The notes under the pieces were generated by a model. The model searched no databases, was not told the origin of the DNA, and was given only the letters and a program-made list of their open reading frames with translations. This document shows positions 28,618-38,667 of a stretch of DNA of 59,895 nucleotides, in pieces; position 1 is the stretch's first letter; the number at the start of each line of letters is the position of its first letter. Made by a program: the position numbers and the translations under genes. The stretch is from Xanthobacteraceae bacterium (GTDB lineage Bacteria > Pseudomonadota > Alphaproteobacteria > Rhizobiales > Xanthobacteraceae): positions 1-59,895 of the forward strand of contig JARBUD010000025.1 of assembly GCA_029239875.1 (NCBI GenBank). The letters are read 5' to 3'.

Positions 28618-30099
28618 TCATCCCTGGCCATAAAGCCGCTCGTCCCGGTCCTCTACGGCGGGGAGCGCCGCGGCCGTCTCGGTGGCGATGCGGATGGCGT
28701 AGTTGGTGACGTCCGGCAGGCCCATCAGTTCGCCAACCGTGCCGCGCGCCAGCGGCCCGGCGACGAACAGGCCGGGCTGCGCCGTGCCGTCGGCCCCGAC
28801 CGCGCGGCCGTCCGCCGCCACGTCGATGCCGAGCCTGAGCGGGTCCGGGCGGGCGAGGCCCGCCGCCTCCAGGGCGCTAAGCAGTTGGTTGTCCTTGAAG
28901 ACCTGCCCGTGCGCCGGCCCCGTCGCCACCACCACGGCGTCGAACCGCTCGGTGACGACGCGCCCACCACGACGCTCACGCAGGGTGACCTCGATCGCCT
29001 CGCCGCGCCGCTCCACCGATCGCAGCGCCGCCGCGCGGATGGAGAGCGTGCCCGCCGCGATCCGCAGGTCGAGCGCGGCTTCCACCTGCGGCGCGATGCG
29101 GAAGCGGTGCACGTCCCAGAAGGGACGCAGGTGCCTGAGCAGCCGCGCCCGCTCCTTGAGCGGCAAGGCGTTCCAGATGGCGCTGCCCTGAAGCCGGACC
29201 TGATCCAGCACGCAGTGCCAGCTCTTCCCCTCCGCCTCCGCTGCACGCACGGCCGCGCGCACCCGGCGCACCAATTCACGCACGTTGCGGGCGGGATCGG
29301 TGGCGAAATCCCCATAGGGATCGAAGACAAAGGCCGGATGGCCGCGCGAGCGCAAGCCGCGCCGGGAGACGGCGACGATTTCGCCCCGATGGCCGAGCCG
29401 GTCGAGGCTGGCGACGATGTCGGCCATGGTCAGCCCGGTGCCGACGATCAGCACGCGGTCCTGCGGGCCGATGGCGGCGAGTTGCTCCGTCGCCCAGGGA
29501 TTGGCGAGGAAGCGCGGATGGCCGGCGAGCGCGCGGGTCAGCACCGAAGGTGGACTCGGCGCGACATGCGCCACCGCCAGCACGACGAGACGTGCGTTCA
29601 CCACGCTTCCGCCCGAGCAGGCGATGCGATAGCCGCCGGGAACACGCGCAATGTCTGTTGCGGCAGCGCGGACATGCCGAAGACGCGAGCCCAGCGCCTT
29701 CAACGCCCCGCTCACATAGTCGCCGAACACCGCGCGGGCGGGGAAATTGCGCCCGTCCGGCATGCGCGCGGCCGGATCGCCGTCGAGGCTGCCGGAGCCC
29801 TCGAGCCAGGCATCGAAGTGCTCCGGCTCGTCGGGGATGAGCGACATGCGCGCCGCCGGCACGTTGATGCGGTGGCTTGGATCGGCCGCGCTGTAGGCGA
29901 GGCCGCGGCCGAGCTCCTCGCGCGGCTCGACGATGACGATCTCGGCGAGGTCGGGCCGCTGACGCAACAAGTGCCAGGCGACGGCCGCACCGGAGAAGCC
30001 GCCGCCGATGATGGCCACGGGCGTCTCGATCTGCTGGCCATCGATTGCCGGTCGGGCGCCACCCGCCGGGGCGTCGCTGCCCGGAACGGCGGCGCTCAC
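28618..30099 (-). CDS. FAD/NAD(P)-binding protein (NAD_binding_9-type)
   Basis: A 493-residue flavoprotein. The N-terminal [15 protein letters not shown] motif (about residues 30-44) binds FAD, and a second nucleotide-binding motif [17 protein letters not shown] lies in the middle. Conserved [24 protein letters not shown] is typical of the family. The start is GTG 30099 in a GTGA overlap with ssuD, so it is translated with the sulfonate monooxygenase. Reduced flavin is needed by SsuD, so this protein may be a reductase or carry out another step on the sulfonate product. The role is inferred from the neighbour only; the family's biochemistry is poorly known. Confidence 0.8.
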   Translation of the reverse strand: MSAAVPGSDAPAGGARPAIDGQQIETPVAIIGGGFSGAAVAWHLLRQRPDLAEIVIVEPREELGRGLAYSAADPSHRINVPAARMSLIPDEPEHFDAWLEGSGSLDGDPAARMPDGRNFPARAVFGDYVSGALKALGSRLRHVRAAATDIARVPGGYRIACSGGSVVNARLVVLAVAHVAPSPPSVLTRALAGHPRFLANPWATEQLAAIGPQDRVLIVGTGLTMADIVASLDRLGHRGEIVAVSRRGLRSRGHPAFVFDPYGDFATDPARNVRELVRRVRAAVRAAEAEGKSWHCVLDQVRLQGSAIWNALPLKERARLLRHLRPFWDVHRFRIAPQVEAALDLRIAAGTLSIRAAALRSVERRGEAIEVTLRERRGGRVVTERFDAVVVATGPAHGQVFKDNQLLSALEAAGLARPDPLRLGIDVAADGRAVGADGTAQPGLFVAGPLARGTVGELMGLPDVTNYAIRIATETAAALPAVEDRDERLYGQG

Positions 30100-31274
30100 G
30101 ACTGCGCCGCACGCACCGGCGGGCGGTAGTCGTTGGCAATGGTTTCGCCGAAGGGGCCCGTGTTCACCTTGCCGCTCGCCTGCGCAATGCTGTGGTTGAG
30201 CTTGAGGCGCGGCAGCACCAGCTCCGCCACGCGGTAAGCTTCCTCCAGATGCGGATAGCCCGAGAAGATGAAGCTGTCGATGCCGAGATCGGCGTACTCG
30301 CGGATGCGCTGGGCGACGGTCTCGCCCGAGCCGACCAGCGCCGTGCCGGCGCCGCCACGCACCAGGCCGACGCCGGCCCAGAGGTTCGGGCTGACCTCCA
30401 GCTTGTCGCGCCGGCCGCCGTGAAGGGCCTGCATGCGCGCCTGGCCGACCGAATCGAGGCGCGAGAACACCTTCTGCGCGGCGGCGATGGTGTCGTCGTC
30501 GAGATAGCGGACGAGGTCCTCCGCCGCTTCCCATGCCTTGGCGTCGGTGTCACGGGCGATGACGTGCAGGCGGATGCCGAAGCTCACCTTGCGGCCCTCG
30601 GCCTCCGCCAGTGCGCGCACCTGCTTGATCTTGGCCTCGACCGCCGCCGGTGGCTCGCCCCAGGTGAGGTACTTGTCGACATGCTCGGCCGCGACCTTGT
30701 TCGCCGCCTCGGAAGAGCCGCCGAAATAGAGCGCCGGGCCGTTCGCCTGCTGCGGCGGGAACAGGAGATGCGCGTCGTCGACCCTGATGTGCTTGCCCTG
30801 ATAGGTCACGCGCTCGCCGGCCAGCAGGCGGCGATAGACCTGCAGAAATTCGTCGGTGACCTCGTAGCGCTCGTCATGGTTCAGGAAGATGCCGTCGGCG
30901 GCATTCTCCACCGGATCGCCGCCGGTGACGATGTTGATCAGCAGGCGCCCTTCCGAGATGCGGTCGAGCGTCGCCGTCATGCGGCCATAGAGGGTGGGCG
31001 AAGCGAGGCCGGGGCGGACGGCGACGAGGAAGCGCAGGGTCTTGGTGACCGGGGCGAGGGCGGAGGCGACCAGCCAGGAATCCTCGCAGCTCTTTCCGGT
31101 CGGGATCAGCACGCCGTAATAGCCCAGCCGGTCGGCGGCCTGCGCCACCTGGCGCAGATAGTCGATATCGACTTCCCGCGCGCCGAGGCCGGTGCCCAGA
31201 TAGCGACCGTCGCCATGGGTGGGCAGGAACCAGAGGACGTTCAGTCCGTCGTTCGAGGCGGCTGGGTGAGACAT
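30096..31274 (-). CDS. ssuD: FMNH2-dependent alkanesulfonate monooxygenase
   Basis: A 392-residue luciferase-like SsuD. It begins [16 protein letters not shown], with [47 protein letters not shown] (split here: the block runs through residues 75-110), [10 protein letters not shown], and [25 protein letters not shown]. It uses FMNH2 and O2 to release sulfite from alkanesulfonates, leaving an aldehyde. ATG 31274 is chosen; the further 19 codons lie between genes. It overlaps the next flavoprotein gene by four bases (GTGA), and the transporter gene ssuB ends only about 10 bases before its start. Confidence 0.95.
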   Translation of the reverse strand: MSHPAASNDGLNVLWFLPTHGDGRYLGTGLGAREVDIDYLRQVAQAADRLGYYGVLIPTGKSCEDSWLVASALAPVTKTLRFLVAVRPGLASPTLYGRMTATLDRISEGRLLINIVTGGDPVENAADGIFLNHDERYEVTDEFLQVYRRLLAGERVTYQGKHIRVDDAHLLFPPQQANGPALYFGGSSEAANKVAAEHVDKYLTWGEPPAAVEAKIKQVRALAEAEGRKVSFGIRLHVIARDTDAKAWEAAEDLVRYLDDDTIAAAQKVFSRLDSVGQARMQALHGGRRDKLEVSPNLWAGVGLVRGGAGTALVGSGETVAQRIREYADLGIDSFIFSGYPHLEEAYRVAELVLPRLKLNHSIAQASGKVNTGPFGETIANDYRPPVRAAQS

Positions 31275-31284
31275 GGTGTTTTTC

Positions 31285-32043
<759 letters not shown>

Positions 32044-32046
32044 GGC

Positions 32047-32910
32047 TCACCCCTCGGCCTGCGCGGCGCGCTGGGCGGTGTCTTCCCAGCGCAGAAGCGG
32101 CGCGCTCGCCGCAACGAGCAGCGCATCGGTGAGCTTGCCGAGGATGGCAAACACGACGATGGCGGCGACGATCTGTGCCGGCTTGCCGAGCTGCTGGCCA
32201 TCGACCAGCAGGTAGCCGAGGCCCTCGGAGGCGCCCATGAACTCGGCGGCGACGACGAACATCCAGCCGAGGCCGAGCCCCGAACGCAGCGCCACGATGT
32301 AGTGCGGCAGCACGGCGGGCAGCAGGATGCGGCAGGAGAGTTGAAGCCTGGTCAGGCGGAAGCTGCGTCCGACCTCGATGATCTTGCGGTCGACCGAGAG
32401 GATGGCGCCGAGCGTGCCGAGATAGACCGGGAAGGCGACGCCGACCGCGATCAGCGTGACCTTCGAGGCTTCGAAGATGCCGAGCCAGAGGATGAACAGC
32501 GGCACCCAGGCGATGGAGGGAATGGCGCGCAAGCCCTGCAGCGTCGGGTCGAGCAGCGCGCGGGTGAGACCCGAGGCGCCGGCGAGCGCGCCGAGCAGCG
32601 TGCCGGCGGCGACGCCGAGGGCGAAGCCCGCTGCGACGCGGGCGAGCGTGGCGCGGATGTGCAGCGCGAGGTCGCCGTTCCGGGCGAGGTCGGCGAGCGT
32701 GGAGATGATCGTGCTCGGGGCCGGCAGCAGCCGCCCCTGAGCGATGCCGAGGCGGATGGCCACTTCCCAGGCGAGGGCGGCGCCGACCGGCAGGGCGAAG
32801 CCAAGCAGCGCGCGCTGCCAGCCCTGAAGCGTGCCTCCGCCGCGCCGCACTGCGCCCGAGCGGCGCGCGGCGGGCGCGGGAGTTTCGATGAGGCCGTCCG
32901 CCGCGCTCAT
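32047..32910 (-). CDS. ssuC: Aliphatic sulfonate ABC transporter permease
   Basis: A 287-residue inner-membrane permease with about six transmembrane segments. The conserved IEVGRSFRLTRLQLSCRILLPAVLP loop matches the EAA region of SsuC (given in part). A Pro-rich cytoplasmic N terminus precedes the first membrane segment (ALLGFALPVGAALAWEVA). It follows ssuA directly, with its start one base after the ssuA stop region, and precedes ssuB by 3 bases. Confidence 0.93.
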   Translation of the reverse strand: MSAADGLIETPAPAARRSGAVRRGGGTLQGWQRALLGFALPVGAALAWEVAIRLGIAQGRLLPAPSTIISTLADLARNGDLALHIRATLARVAAGFALGVAAGTLLGALAGASGLTRALLDPTLQGLRAIPSIAWVPLFILWLGIFEASKVTLIAVGVAFPVYLGTLGAILSVDRKIIEVGRSFRLTRLQLSCRILLPAVLPHYIVALRSGLGLGWMFVVAAEFMGASEGLGYLLVDGQQLGKPAQIVAAIVVFAILGKLTDALLVAASAPLLRWEDTAQRAAQAEG

Positions 32911-32911
32911 C

Positions 32912-33919
32912 TTACGGTCCCGGCGGCAGATAGCGGGAATCGATCAGCACATCGACCGTGCCGGGCACGTCCACGCTGGCGGCGACTACGCCGGCTTCCT
33001 GCAATGCCTTGCCGGAGGCGGTGATGGCGGGCTTCTGCGCTTCGCCGATCGGGCCATGGGTAAGGTCGGTGCGCTCGAGCTGGCGAGCGATCACCGGAGC
33101 AGGCAGCTTGGTCGCGCCTTCGAGCAGCGCGGCGAGCTCCTTGGGATTGTCGACCGCCCATTTGCGCGCCTTCTCATAGGCGGCGAGCACACGCTTGACG
33201 ATCTCCGGGTTCTCCGCGGCGAAGGCCTCGCGCACGTTCAGCACGCCCCAGCTATTGGCGGCGGGATCGCGGAAGAACAGAACGGCGCCGTCGTCCAGCT
33301 CCGCCGAGGCCATGATCGGGTCGAGCCCGGCCCAGGCATCGACGTCGCCACGGGTGAGCGCCAGCCGGCCATCGGCATGCTGGAGCAGCACGAAGCGCAC
33401 GTCCTTGTCGGTGAGACCGTTCGCGGCGAGGGCGCGGATGAGGAAGATGTGCGGATCGGTGCCACGAGTGACGGCGACGCTCTTGCCCTTGAGGTCGGCG
33501 ACCTTGCCGATGCCGCTGTCCTTGCGCGTCACCAGTGCCGTCCATTCCGGCCGTGAATAGACGTAGATCGACTTGATCGGGTTGCCGTTGATGCGCCCGA
33601 CCAGCGCCGCCGCGCCGGCGGTAGAGCCGAAATCGAGCGAGCCGGCGTTGAGGAATTCCAGCGCCTTGTTGGAGCCCGCCGACTGCACCCAGCGAATGGT
33701 GATGCCGTCCCTGGTGAATTCCTCCTCGAGGAATTTCTTGTCCTTCAGCACGATCGAGACGGGGCTGTAGGTTGCCCAGTCCACTCGGATCTCCGTGGGC
33801 GGGGTGGCCAGTGCGGGGGCAGCCGCAAAGCCGCAGAGTGCCCAGGTCCCCGCCAGGGTCCCAACGGCAAGGGTGGCGAAGGAGCGCCGGGTGAAGGGCC
33901 GGCGGAGGGCGGCGGTCAT
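32912..33919 (-). CDS. ssuA: Aliphatic sulfonate-binding periplasmic protein
   Basis: A 335-residue SsuA-type binding protein. ATG 33919 (nine codons into the longest frame) gives an N terminus with FTRRSFATLAVGTLAG, a twin-arginine-like signal, cleaved near ALA-TP. Motifs include IRVDWATYSPVSIVLKDKKF, VQSAGSNKALEFLNAGSLDF and VAVTRGTDPHIFLIRAL. It would capture alkanesulfonates for SsuBC. The upstream 33920-34075 region is a divergent promoter shared with the FMN reductase gene. Confidence 0.9.
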   Translation of the reverse strand: MTAALRRPFTRRSFATLAVGTLAGTWALCGFAAAPALATPPTEIRVDWATYSPVSIVLKDKKFLEEEFTRDGITIRWVQSAGSNKALEFLNAGSLDFGSTAGAAALVGRINGNPIKSIYVYSRPEWTALVTRKDSGIGKVADLKGKSVAVTRGTDPHIFLIRALAANGLTDKDVRFVLLQHADGRLALTRGDVDAWAGLDPIMASAELDDGAVLFFRDPAANSWGVLNVREAFAAENPEIVKRVLAAYEKARKWAVDNPKELAALLEGATKLPAPVIARQLERTDLTHGPIGEAQKPAITASGKALQEAGVVAASVDVPGTVDVLIDSRYLPPGP

Positions 33920-33941
33920 GACTGGCTCCGATCTGGAAGTA

Positions 33942-33962
33942 CACAATTTCGATAGACTATAG
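33942..33962. promoter_or_regulatory. AT-rich element between ssuA and FMN reductase gene
   Basis: The divergent space 33920-34075 holds CACAATTTCGATAG then ACTATAG. Its reverse complement matches the tctB/tctC element (13570-13590) at 14 of 21 positions, keeping CTATAG, C, AT and ATTGT at the same spacing. A common regulator for the sulfur genes is inferred. The rest of the space is featureless to me. Confidence 0.45.
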
Positions 33963-34075
33963 GTGCGAGCCGTGCAAGACCTATGTCAACCCGAGCGACG
34001 TCATCGCTTCGACGTCATCTCCGCGGCCCGGTCTCAACCGACCGAGGGCCCGTTCAGATATTGAGGAAGCTGCTC

Positions 34076-34699
34076 ATGAGCACGCAGACTGCCGGCCTGT
34101 CGACGGTCCCGGTGACCCACCATCCGCTCAGGATCGTTGGCCTGAGCGGGGGATTGTCCTCGCCCTCGCGCACCCTGGCGCTGGTGGAGCACGCGCTGGC
34201 GCGCATCGCCGTCGACGCCGATGCGGCGGGCCTGTCCAATACCACCCAGCTTATCGACATTGCCGCGCTTGCCGGCATTGGAGCGCTGCGGAGCCGCCCG
34301 GCACCGGACGATGTCGAGGCGGCGTTCCAAGCGGTGGAGGGCGCGGATTTCCTTGTGGTCGGCTCGCCGGCCTACAAGGGTTCCTATTCCGGCCTGTTCA
34401 AGCATTTCGTCGATTTTCTCGACTATCGCGGCCTCATCGGCCTGCCGGTCGCGCTGCTCGGCACCGGCGGCAGCGAGCGCCACGCACTGGTGATCGAGCA
34501 TCAGCTTCGCCCGCTCTTCGCCTTCTTCCAGGCACAGCCGCTCGGCACCGGCGCCTTCTTCACCGAGCGAGATTTCGCGAATGGGGTGGTGAGTACCGGC
34601 GCCGCGCAGGAGCGCTTTACGCGGATGGTGGACGAGGCGGTTCACGCGCTGGCCAGCCGGCGGGCACATCTTCGCCCAGCGGTCGAGAAGGCCGCCTGA
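34076..34699 (+). CDS. ssuE: NAD(P)H-dependent FMN reductase (SsuE/MsuE family)
   Basis: A 207-residue flavodoxin-fold reductase. It contains LRIVGLSGGLSSPSRTLALVEHAL, DFLVVGSPAYKGSYSGLFKHFVDFLD, and PVALLGTGGSERHALVIEHQLRPLFAFFQA, all diagnostic of the SsuE/MsuE group. It reduces FMN with NAD(P)H and hands FMNH2 to SsuD and possibly to the two NtaA-type enzymes. ATG 34076 is used; the longer frame lies in the promoter region. It is divergent from ssuA and ends at a strong terminator. Confidence 0.95.
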   Translation: MSTQTAGLSTVPVTHHPLRIVGLSGGLSSPSRTLALVEHALARIAVDADAAGLSNTTQLIDIAALAGIGALRSRPAPDDVEAAFQAVEGADFLVVGSPAYKGSYSGLFKHFVDFLDYRGLIGLPVALLGTGGSERHALVIEHQLRPLFAFFQAQPLGTGAFFTERDFANGVVSTGAAQERFTRMVDEAVHALASRRAHLRPAVEKAA

Positions 34700-34709
34700 G
34701 GGCGTGTGC

Positions 34710-34758
34710 AAGAGCGGCTATCGGGAGCTTCGCAGGCGATCTCCCGATAGCCGCTCTT
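34710..34758. terminator. Perfect 18-bp bidirectional terminator hairpin
   Basis: AAGAGCGGCTATCGGGAG (34710-34727) and its exact reverse complement (34741-34758) form an 18-base-pair stem with a 13-base loop. It lies between two convergent genes, the FMN reductase and the FMO-type gene, and is the strongest terminator-like structure in the window. Confidence 0.9.
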
Positions 34759-34772
34759 GGCCTTGACGGACG

Positions 34773-36059
34773 TCAGGCGCTCTCGGTTTCGAGGCGCATC
34801 TCTTCGTCATAGGAGGCGTAGTTGCGCTGGATCACGATCTGATCCGCTAGATACTTGGCGTCGTGCCATACGCCCCAGATGAAGCTCGATCCCCGCCGCG
34901 ACTGCCAGGGCAGGCCGAGGAAGTAAATCCCGGGCTCGGTCGAAACACCGCGCTGGTGCTTCGGCTTGCCGTTGGCGTCGAAGGCGTCGACGTGCATCCA
35001 GCTGTAGTCCTGCGCAAAGCCGGTCGCCCAGATCACCGTGGTGATGCCCGCGGCTGCCAGGTCCAGCAAGAGGATCGGATCGGTCACACAGGCGGCGTCC
35101 GGCACTCTGGTGCGCGCCTCGGGATCTTCCGGCAGGTCGAGGTGATTGCGGGCGACATAGGCATCGGCCTCGTCCAGCAGCGAGCGGTAATTGTCGTCGC
35201 CCTGGGCGAGATTGACGGCGAGGTCGGGCGCGAAGGTGATCACGCCGTCCCTGCAGGCCTCGGTCTTGCCGACCAGCGTCATGCCCTGCGCGGCCAGTCG
35301 GCGGAAGTCGATGGTGTAGCCGCCATTGGCGCCGCTCACGGCGATGGTCACATGCTCCTTGCCGGGCTCCTGCGCCGCGGCGTCCCATTTGCCGAGCACC
35401 CCCAGCCACCAGCAGAAGTCGCGGCCGCGATAGGCGCGGGGCGGGCGGTCATGCGGCCCGACCGAGAGATAGACCTGCCGGCCGGCCCGCAGCAGTTCCT
35501 CGGCGATCTGGACCCCGGAGGAGCCGGCGCCGACCACCAGTACGGCCCCTTCGGCCAACTGGCCGGGATTGCGGTAGCCCGTCGAGTGCATCTGGGTGAT
35601 GCCCGGCGCGTTGGGGATCACGGCGGGGATGATGGGGCGCTGGAACGGACCGGTCGCGGCAACCACCCGCTTGGCCTCGATCACGCCGGCGGAGGTCTCG
35701 ACGCGGAAGCCCGAGCCGCCGCTGTTGCGTTCGACCTTGAGCACCTCGACGCCGCAGCGGATCGGGGCGTCGATCTTCCGGGCATAGGCGACGAAATAGT
35801 CCGCCACCTTCTCCTTCGGGACGAAGTCGTTGGGCTGAATGCCGGCGTCGATGTCGGAGAAGGAGAGGCCGGGAAAGCGATCGTGCCAGGCGGGACCGTT
35901 CGCCACCAGCGAATCCCACCGCTCCGACCGCCAGCGCTCGGCAATGCGGGAACGCTCCAGAACAAGATGCGGCACGTTGTTGTTGCTCAGGTGCTCGCTC
36001 ATCGCTATGCCGGCCTGTCCAGCTCCGATGACCAGCGTATCGATTTTTTCGACTGACAT
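34773..36059 (-). CDS. FAD-dependent monooxygenase (FMO/CzcO type)
   Basis: A 428-residue flavoprotein with two nucleotide-binding motifs: VIGAGQAGIAMSEHL at the N terminus for FAD and VVGAGSSGVQIAEELL in the middle for NAD(P). Between them are ERWDSLVANGPAWHDRFPG and the HSTGYRNP segment related to the FMO identifying sequence. Such enzymes insert oxygen at N, S or carbonyl carbon. Being beside sulfonate genes it may oxidise an organic sulfur atom, but this is inference; the gene is convergent with them and has its own promoter. Confidence 0.85.
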   Translation of the reverse strand: MSVEKIDTLVIGAGQAGIAMSEHLSNNNVPHLVLERSRIAERWRSERWDSLVANGPAWHDRFPGLSFSDIDAGIQPNDFVPKEKVADYFVAYARKIDAPIRCGVEVLKVERNSGGSGFRVETSAGVIEAKRVVAATGPFQRPIIPAVIPNAPGITQMHSTGYRNPGQLAEGAVLVVGAGSSGVQIAEELLRAGRQVYLSVGPHDRPPRAYRGRDFCWWLGVLGKWDAAAQEPGKEHVTIAVSGANGGYTIDFRRLAAQGMTLVGKTEACRDGVITFAPDLAVNLAQGDDNYRSLLDEADAYVARNHLDLPEDPEARTRVPDAACVTDPILLLDLAAAGITTVIWATGFAQDYSWMHVDAFDANGKPKHQRGVSTEPGIYFLGLPWQSRRGSSFIWGVWHDAKYLADQIVIQRNYASYDEEMRLETESA

Positions 36060-36099
36060 TGTGCTGTCCTTTGCGAGTTTTCCGGCAGTCCGGCCAGCG

Positions 36100-36165
36100 A
36101 TTTTATTGTTGGGTCTTCATAAGATAAATTATAAATATGCTTCGAGCTTGCTAGGATAAACCTAA
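36100..36165 (-). promoter_or_regulatory. AT-rich promoter candidate of the FMO-type gene
   Basis: The 253-base gap 36060-36312 has an AT-rich core with a minus-strand TATAAT (36128-36133) and an imperfect palindrome around CTAGGATAAACCTAAG. No good -35 is seen at the right distance. The rest of the gap shows nothing recognisable. Confidence 0.3.
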
Positions 36166-36312
36166 GCATCGTCGCGGGCGGCGGTTGCGTGACTTCAAAT
36201 CAACCACGCTCCCCGCCGCCTGGAAGGCCTCATCGTGAATTGGTGCCGGATGCGCACGGCAGAAGCGTCGGCGCGCGATCCTTGCAAGGTGCGCGCCGAC
36301 GCTGGTTTCACC

Positions 36313-37464
36313 TCAGGGGCGAACGGTCCACTCGCCGTTCTTCACCTCGCGCAGCTCGAGCACGACCTCGCGCTTGGTCTGGCCGTTCTCGTCGAAGCTG
36401 GTGTGGCCCATGGCGCCGTCGAACTCGATGCCGCGAATGGTCTTGGCGATGGCGGCCTTGTCCTTGGTGTCGGCGGTCTTCAGCGCCTCGATGATGATGT
36501 TGGCGGCGTCATAGGCGTTCTTGGTGTAGGAGCCGATCGGCTCCGCGAAGCTGGCGGCCTGATAGGCGGTGGTCATGGCATCGAGCTTGGGGTTGCCGAC
36601 TTCCTTGGCGATGCCCGAGATGGTGCCGTTCGCGGCCGTGCCGGCGATCTTCAGGAATTCGGCATCGTAGAAGCCGTCGACGCCGATCATCGGCTGGTTC
36701 ATGCCGAGCTGCACCATCTGCTGGCGCACCAGCCCGGCTTCCGCGACCACGCCGCCGAAATAGATGGCGTCCGGGTTCTCGCCCTTGATCTTGGTGAGCA
36801 GGGCGCGGAAATCGGTGGTGCCGACCGGGGCGCTCTCGGCGGCGACGATGGTGCCGCCATCGGCCTCGAAGAACTTCTTGAAGTTGGCGAGGTTGGCGGC
36901 GCCGTAATCGCTGGTGTCGGAGACGATGGCGATGCGCTTGCCAATGTTGCCGACCGCCCACTTGGCGAGCGGGGCATTGGTGTTCACCAGCGTGGTGACG
37001 ACGCGCGACACCATCGGGTTGTTCTTCTCGGTGATCTTCGGGCTGATCGCGCCCCACACGATGAACGGCACGTTGGCCCGGCTGAACACCGGGATGGTGG
37101 CGAGGGCGACGCCGCTGTTCCAGTGGCCGGTGGCGGCAACCACCTTCGGATCATTGGTGAGCTTCAGAGCGGCGGCGACGCCGGTCTGCGGATTGGCGGC
37201 GTCATCGAGGATCACTGGCTCGATCTTGAACGGCAGGCCGGCAGCGTTGGCCTGGTCGATGGCGAGCTGGAAGCCGTTGCGCGCGGCGATGCCCTGCTGG
37301 GCGTTGCCCCCGCTCAGCGGACCGATGAAGCCGATCTTCACGGTCTCCTGCGCCTGCGAGGGTGCAGCAAAGCCGAGACCGGTGAGCGCGAAGGTGGCCG
37401 CGGCAGCGAACATGTGAAGCGACAGCGGAGAGCGCCTCCGGCGCTCGGGGAATGCGAAGGTCAT
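36313..37464 (-). CDS. Branched-chain amino acid-type ABC transporter binding protein (LivK-like)
   Basis: A 383-residue periplasmic-binding-protein type 1 receptor. The N terminus contains a signal peptide (HMFAAAATFALTGLGFAAPSQA before QE). Family blocks include KIGFIGPLSGGNAQQGIAARNGFQLA, VVAATGHWNSGVALATIPVF, and IAIVSDTSDYGAANLANF. ATG 37464 has GAGGAGAAG just upstream; the ORF continues left of it without support. It is encoded divergently from the livH-livF cluster, and so is probably its receptor. The ligand need not be an amino acid; many LivK relatives bind aromatic acids or amides. Confidence 0.9.
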   Translation of the reverse strand: MTFAFPERRRRSPLSLHMFAAAATFALTGLGFAAPSQAQETVKIGFIGPLSGGNAQQGIAARNGFQLAIDQANAAGLPFKIEPVILDDAANPQTGVAAALKLTNDPKVVAATGHWNSGVALATIPVFSRANVPFIVWGAISPKITEKNNPMVSRVVTTLVNTNAPLAKWAVGNIGKRIAIVSDTSDYGAANLANFKKFFEADGGTIVAAESAPVGTTDFRALLTKIKGENPDAIYFGGVVAEAGLVRQQMVQLGMNQPMIGVDGFYDAEFLKIAGTAANGTISGIAKEVGNPKLDAMTTAYQAASFAEPIGSYTKNAYDAANIIIEALKTADTKDKAAIAKTIRGIEFDGAMGHTSFDENGQTKREVVLELREVKNGEWTVRP

Positions 37465-37594
37465 ATTTCTTCTCCTCTGGAACGGCGTTGGTTGGCCCGC
37501 TCGTAATTGGGCGGGAGGGCGATCTCCCACGAGCGAAATCTGGACCTCGGGCTAGCGGAAAGAAAATCGGAAGTTCGGAAGCGTTGACCTTGGA

Positions 37595-37678
37595 TTTTCC
37601 AAATCAATGCCCGTTTCTTGCCGGACAGCGTCGGTTGGCCGCCTGTCTTCAAAACATCGGACCCATTGATTTGGAAAA
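37595..37678. promoter_or_regulatory. 15-bp inverted repeat in the divergent liv promoter region
   Basis: In the 285-base space 37465-37749, TTTTCCAAATCAATG (37595-37609) is repeated as its exact reverse complement at 37664-37678, 54 bases away. Such widely spaced inverted sites suit a dimeric regulator that loops or contacts both promoters; the LysR protein at 45419 is the obvious candidate. No other feature is apparent in this space. Confidence 0.65.
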
Positions 37679-37749
37679 AACTATTCTGATCCCGCGCTGC
37701 TTTGGGGCAGTGTCCGCTCAATGCGCCTGAAAGCGTCCAGAGGCCGGAC

Positions 37750-38667
37750 ATGAGCGAGCTCTTCTTCCAGCAAATATTGAACTGGATCACCTTGGGGAGC
37801 GTCTACGCGCTCATTGCGGTCGGATTCAGCCTGTTGTTCGGCGTCTTGAACATCATCCATTTTTCGCATGGCGACGTCTCACTACTGGCCCCGTTCCTTG
37901 CGCTGACCGTCATCTCGACTCTGGGGTCGATGCTCGGCGATCTCAATTCTCTGTCGGTGTTCGTGCTTGCGCTGCTGGTCGCCATCGCGATCACCGGTCT
38001 CATCGGCGTGCTGCTCGACCTCGTGGTAATCCAGCGGTTCCGCAAGGCGCCGGCGATGATGGCGCTGGTGGCGACGGTCGCGCTCGGCATCGTGCTGCGC
38101 GAACTGATCCGCCATCTGTTCCCGAACGGCAGCAACCCGCACGCCTTTCCCCGTCTGGTGGAGGGTGACGTCATGGTGGGGTCCCTCTCGGTGCCGCTGT
38201 TCAGCCTGGTGGTGATCGCCGTATCGGTGCTTGTGGTCTGCGCGCTGTTCTTCATGCTCAACAGCACCCGGCTCGGCCTGCACATCAAGGCGGTGTCCCA
38301 GGATCGCGACGCGGCGCGGCTGATGGCGATCAATCCCGGCCGCATCTTCCGCGCCACCTTCTTCGTGGCCTCCGCCATCGGCGCCGTCGGTGGCCTGTTC
38401 TTTTCCAGCTATGCCGGCATGGCGCGTTTCGACTTCAGCATCGATGTCGGACTGATCGGGTTCTCCGCGGCCGTGGTCGGCGGGCTCGGCTCGATGCCGG
38501 GCGCCATCATCGGCAGCCTGCTGATCGCCGGCCTCGACACCTTCGTGCAGGCGGTCGTGCCGAACGGCGCTTCCTACCGCCTCGTCTTCGTCTTTCTGCT
38601 TGTCATCGGCGTGCTGGTGTTCCGTCCGGCCGGTCTGATGGGCCGCACCCTCGTGGAGAAAGTCTGA
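37750..38667 (+). CDS. livH: Branched-chain amino acid-type ABC permease LivH
   Basis: A 305-residue permease. It starts LNWITLGSVYALIAVGFSLLFGVLNIIHFSHGD, the LivH hallmark (split: residues 10-41), with about eight membrane segments. The ATPase-contact segment is DRDAARLMAINPGRIFRATF, and GAIIGSLLIAGLDTF follows. ATG 37750 is chosen; the open frame to the left lies in the promoter region. It overlaps livM by one base (TGATG). It forms half of the channel of the importer and uses the binding protein encoded across the divergent promoter. Confidence 0.94.
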   Translation: MSELFFQQILNWITLGSVYALIAVGFSLLFGVLNIIHFSHGDVSLLAPFLALTVISTLGSMLGDLNSLSVFVLALLVAIAITGLIGVLLDLVVIQRFRKAPAMMALVATVALGIVLRELIRHLFPNGSNPHAFPRLVEGDVMVGSLSVPLFSLVVIAVSVLVVCALFFMLNSTRLGLHIKAVSQDRDAARLMAINPGRIFRATFFVASAIGAVGGLFFSSYAGMARFDFSIDVGLIGFSAAVVGGLGSMPGAIIGSLLIAGLDTFVQAVVPNGASYRLVFVFLLVIGVLVFRPAGLMGRTLVEKV

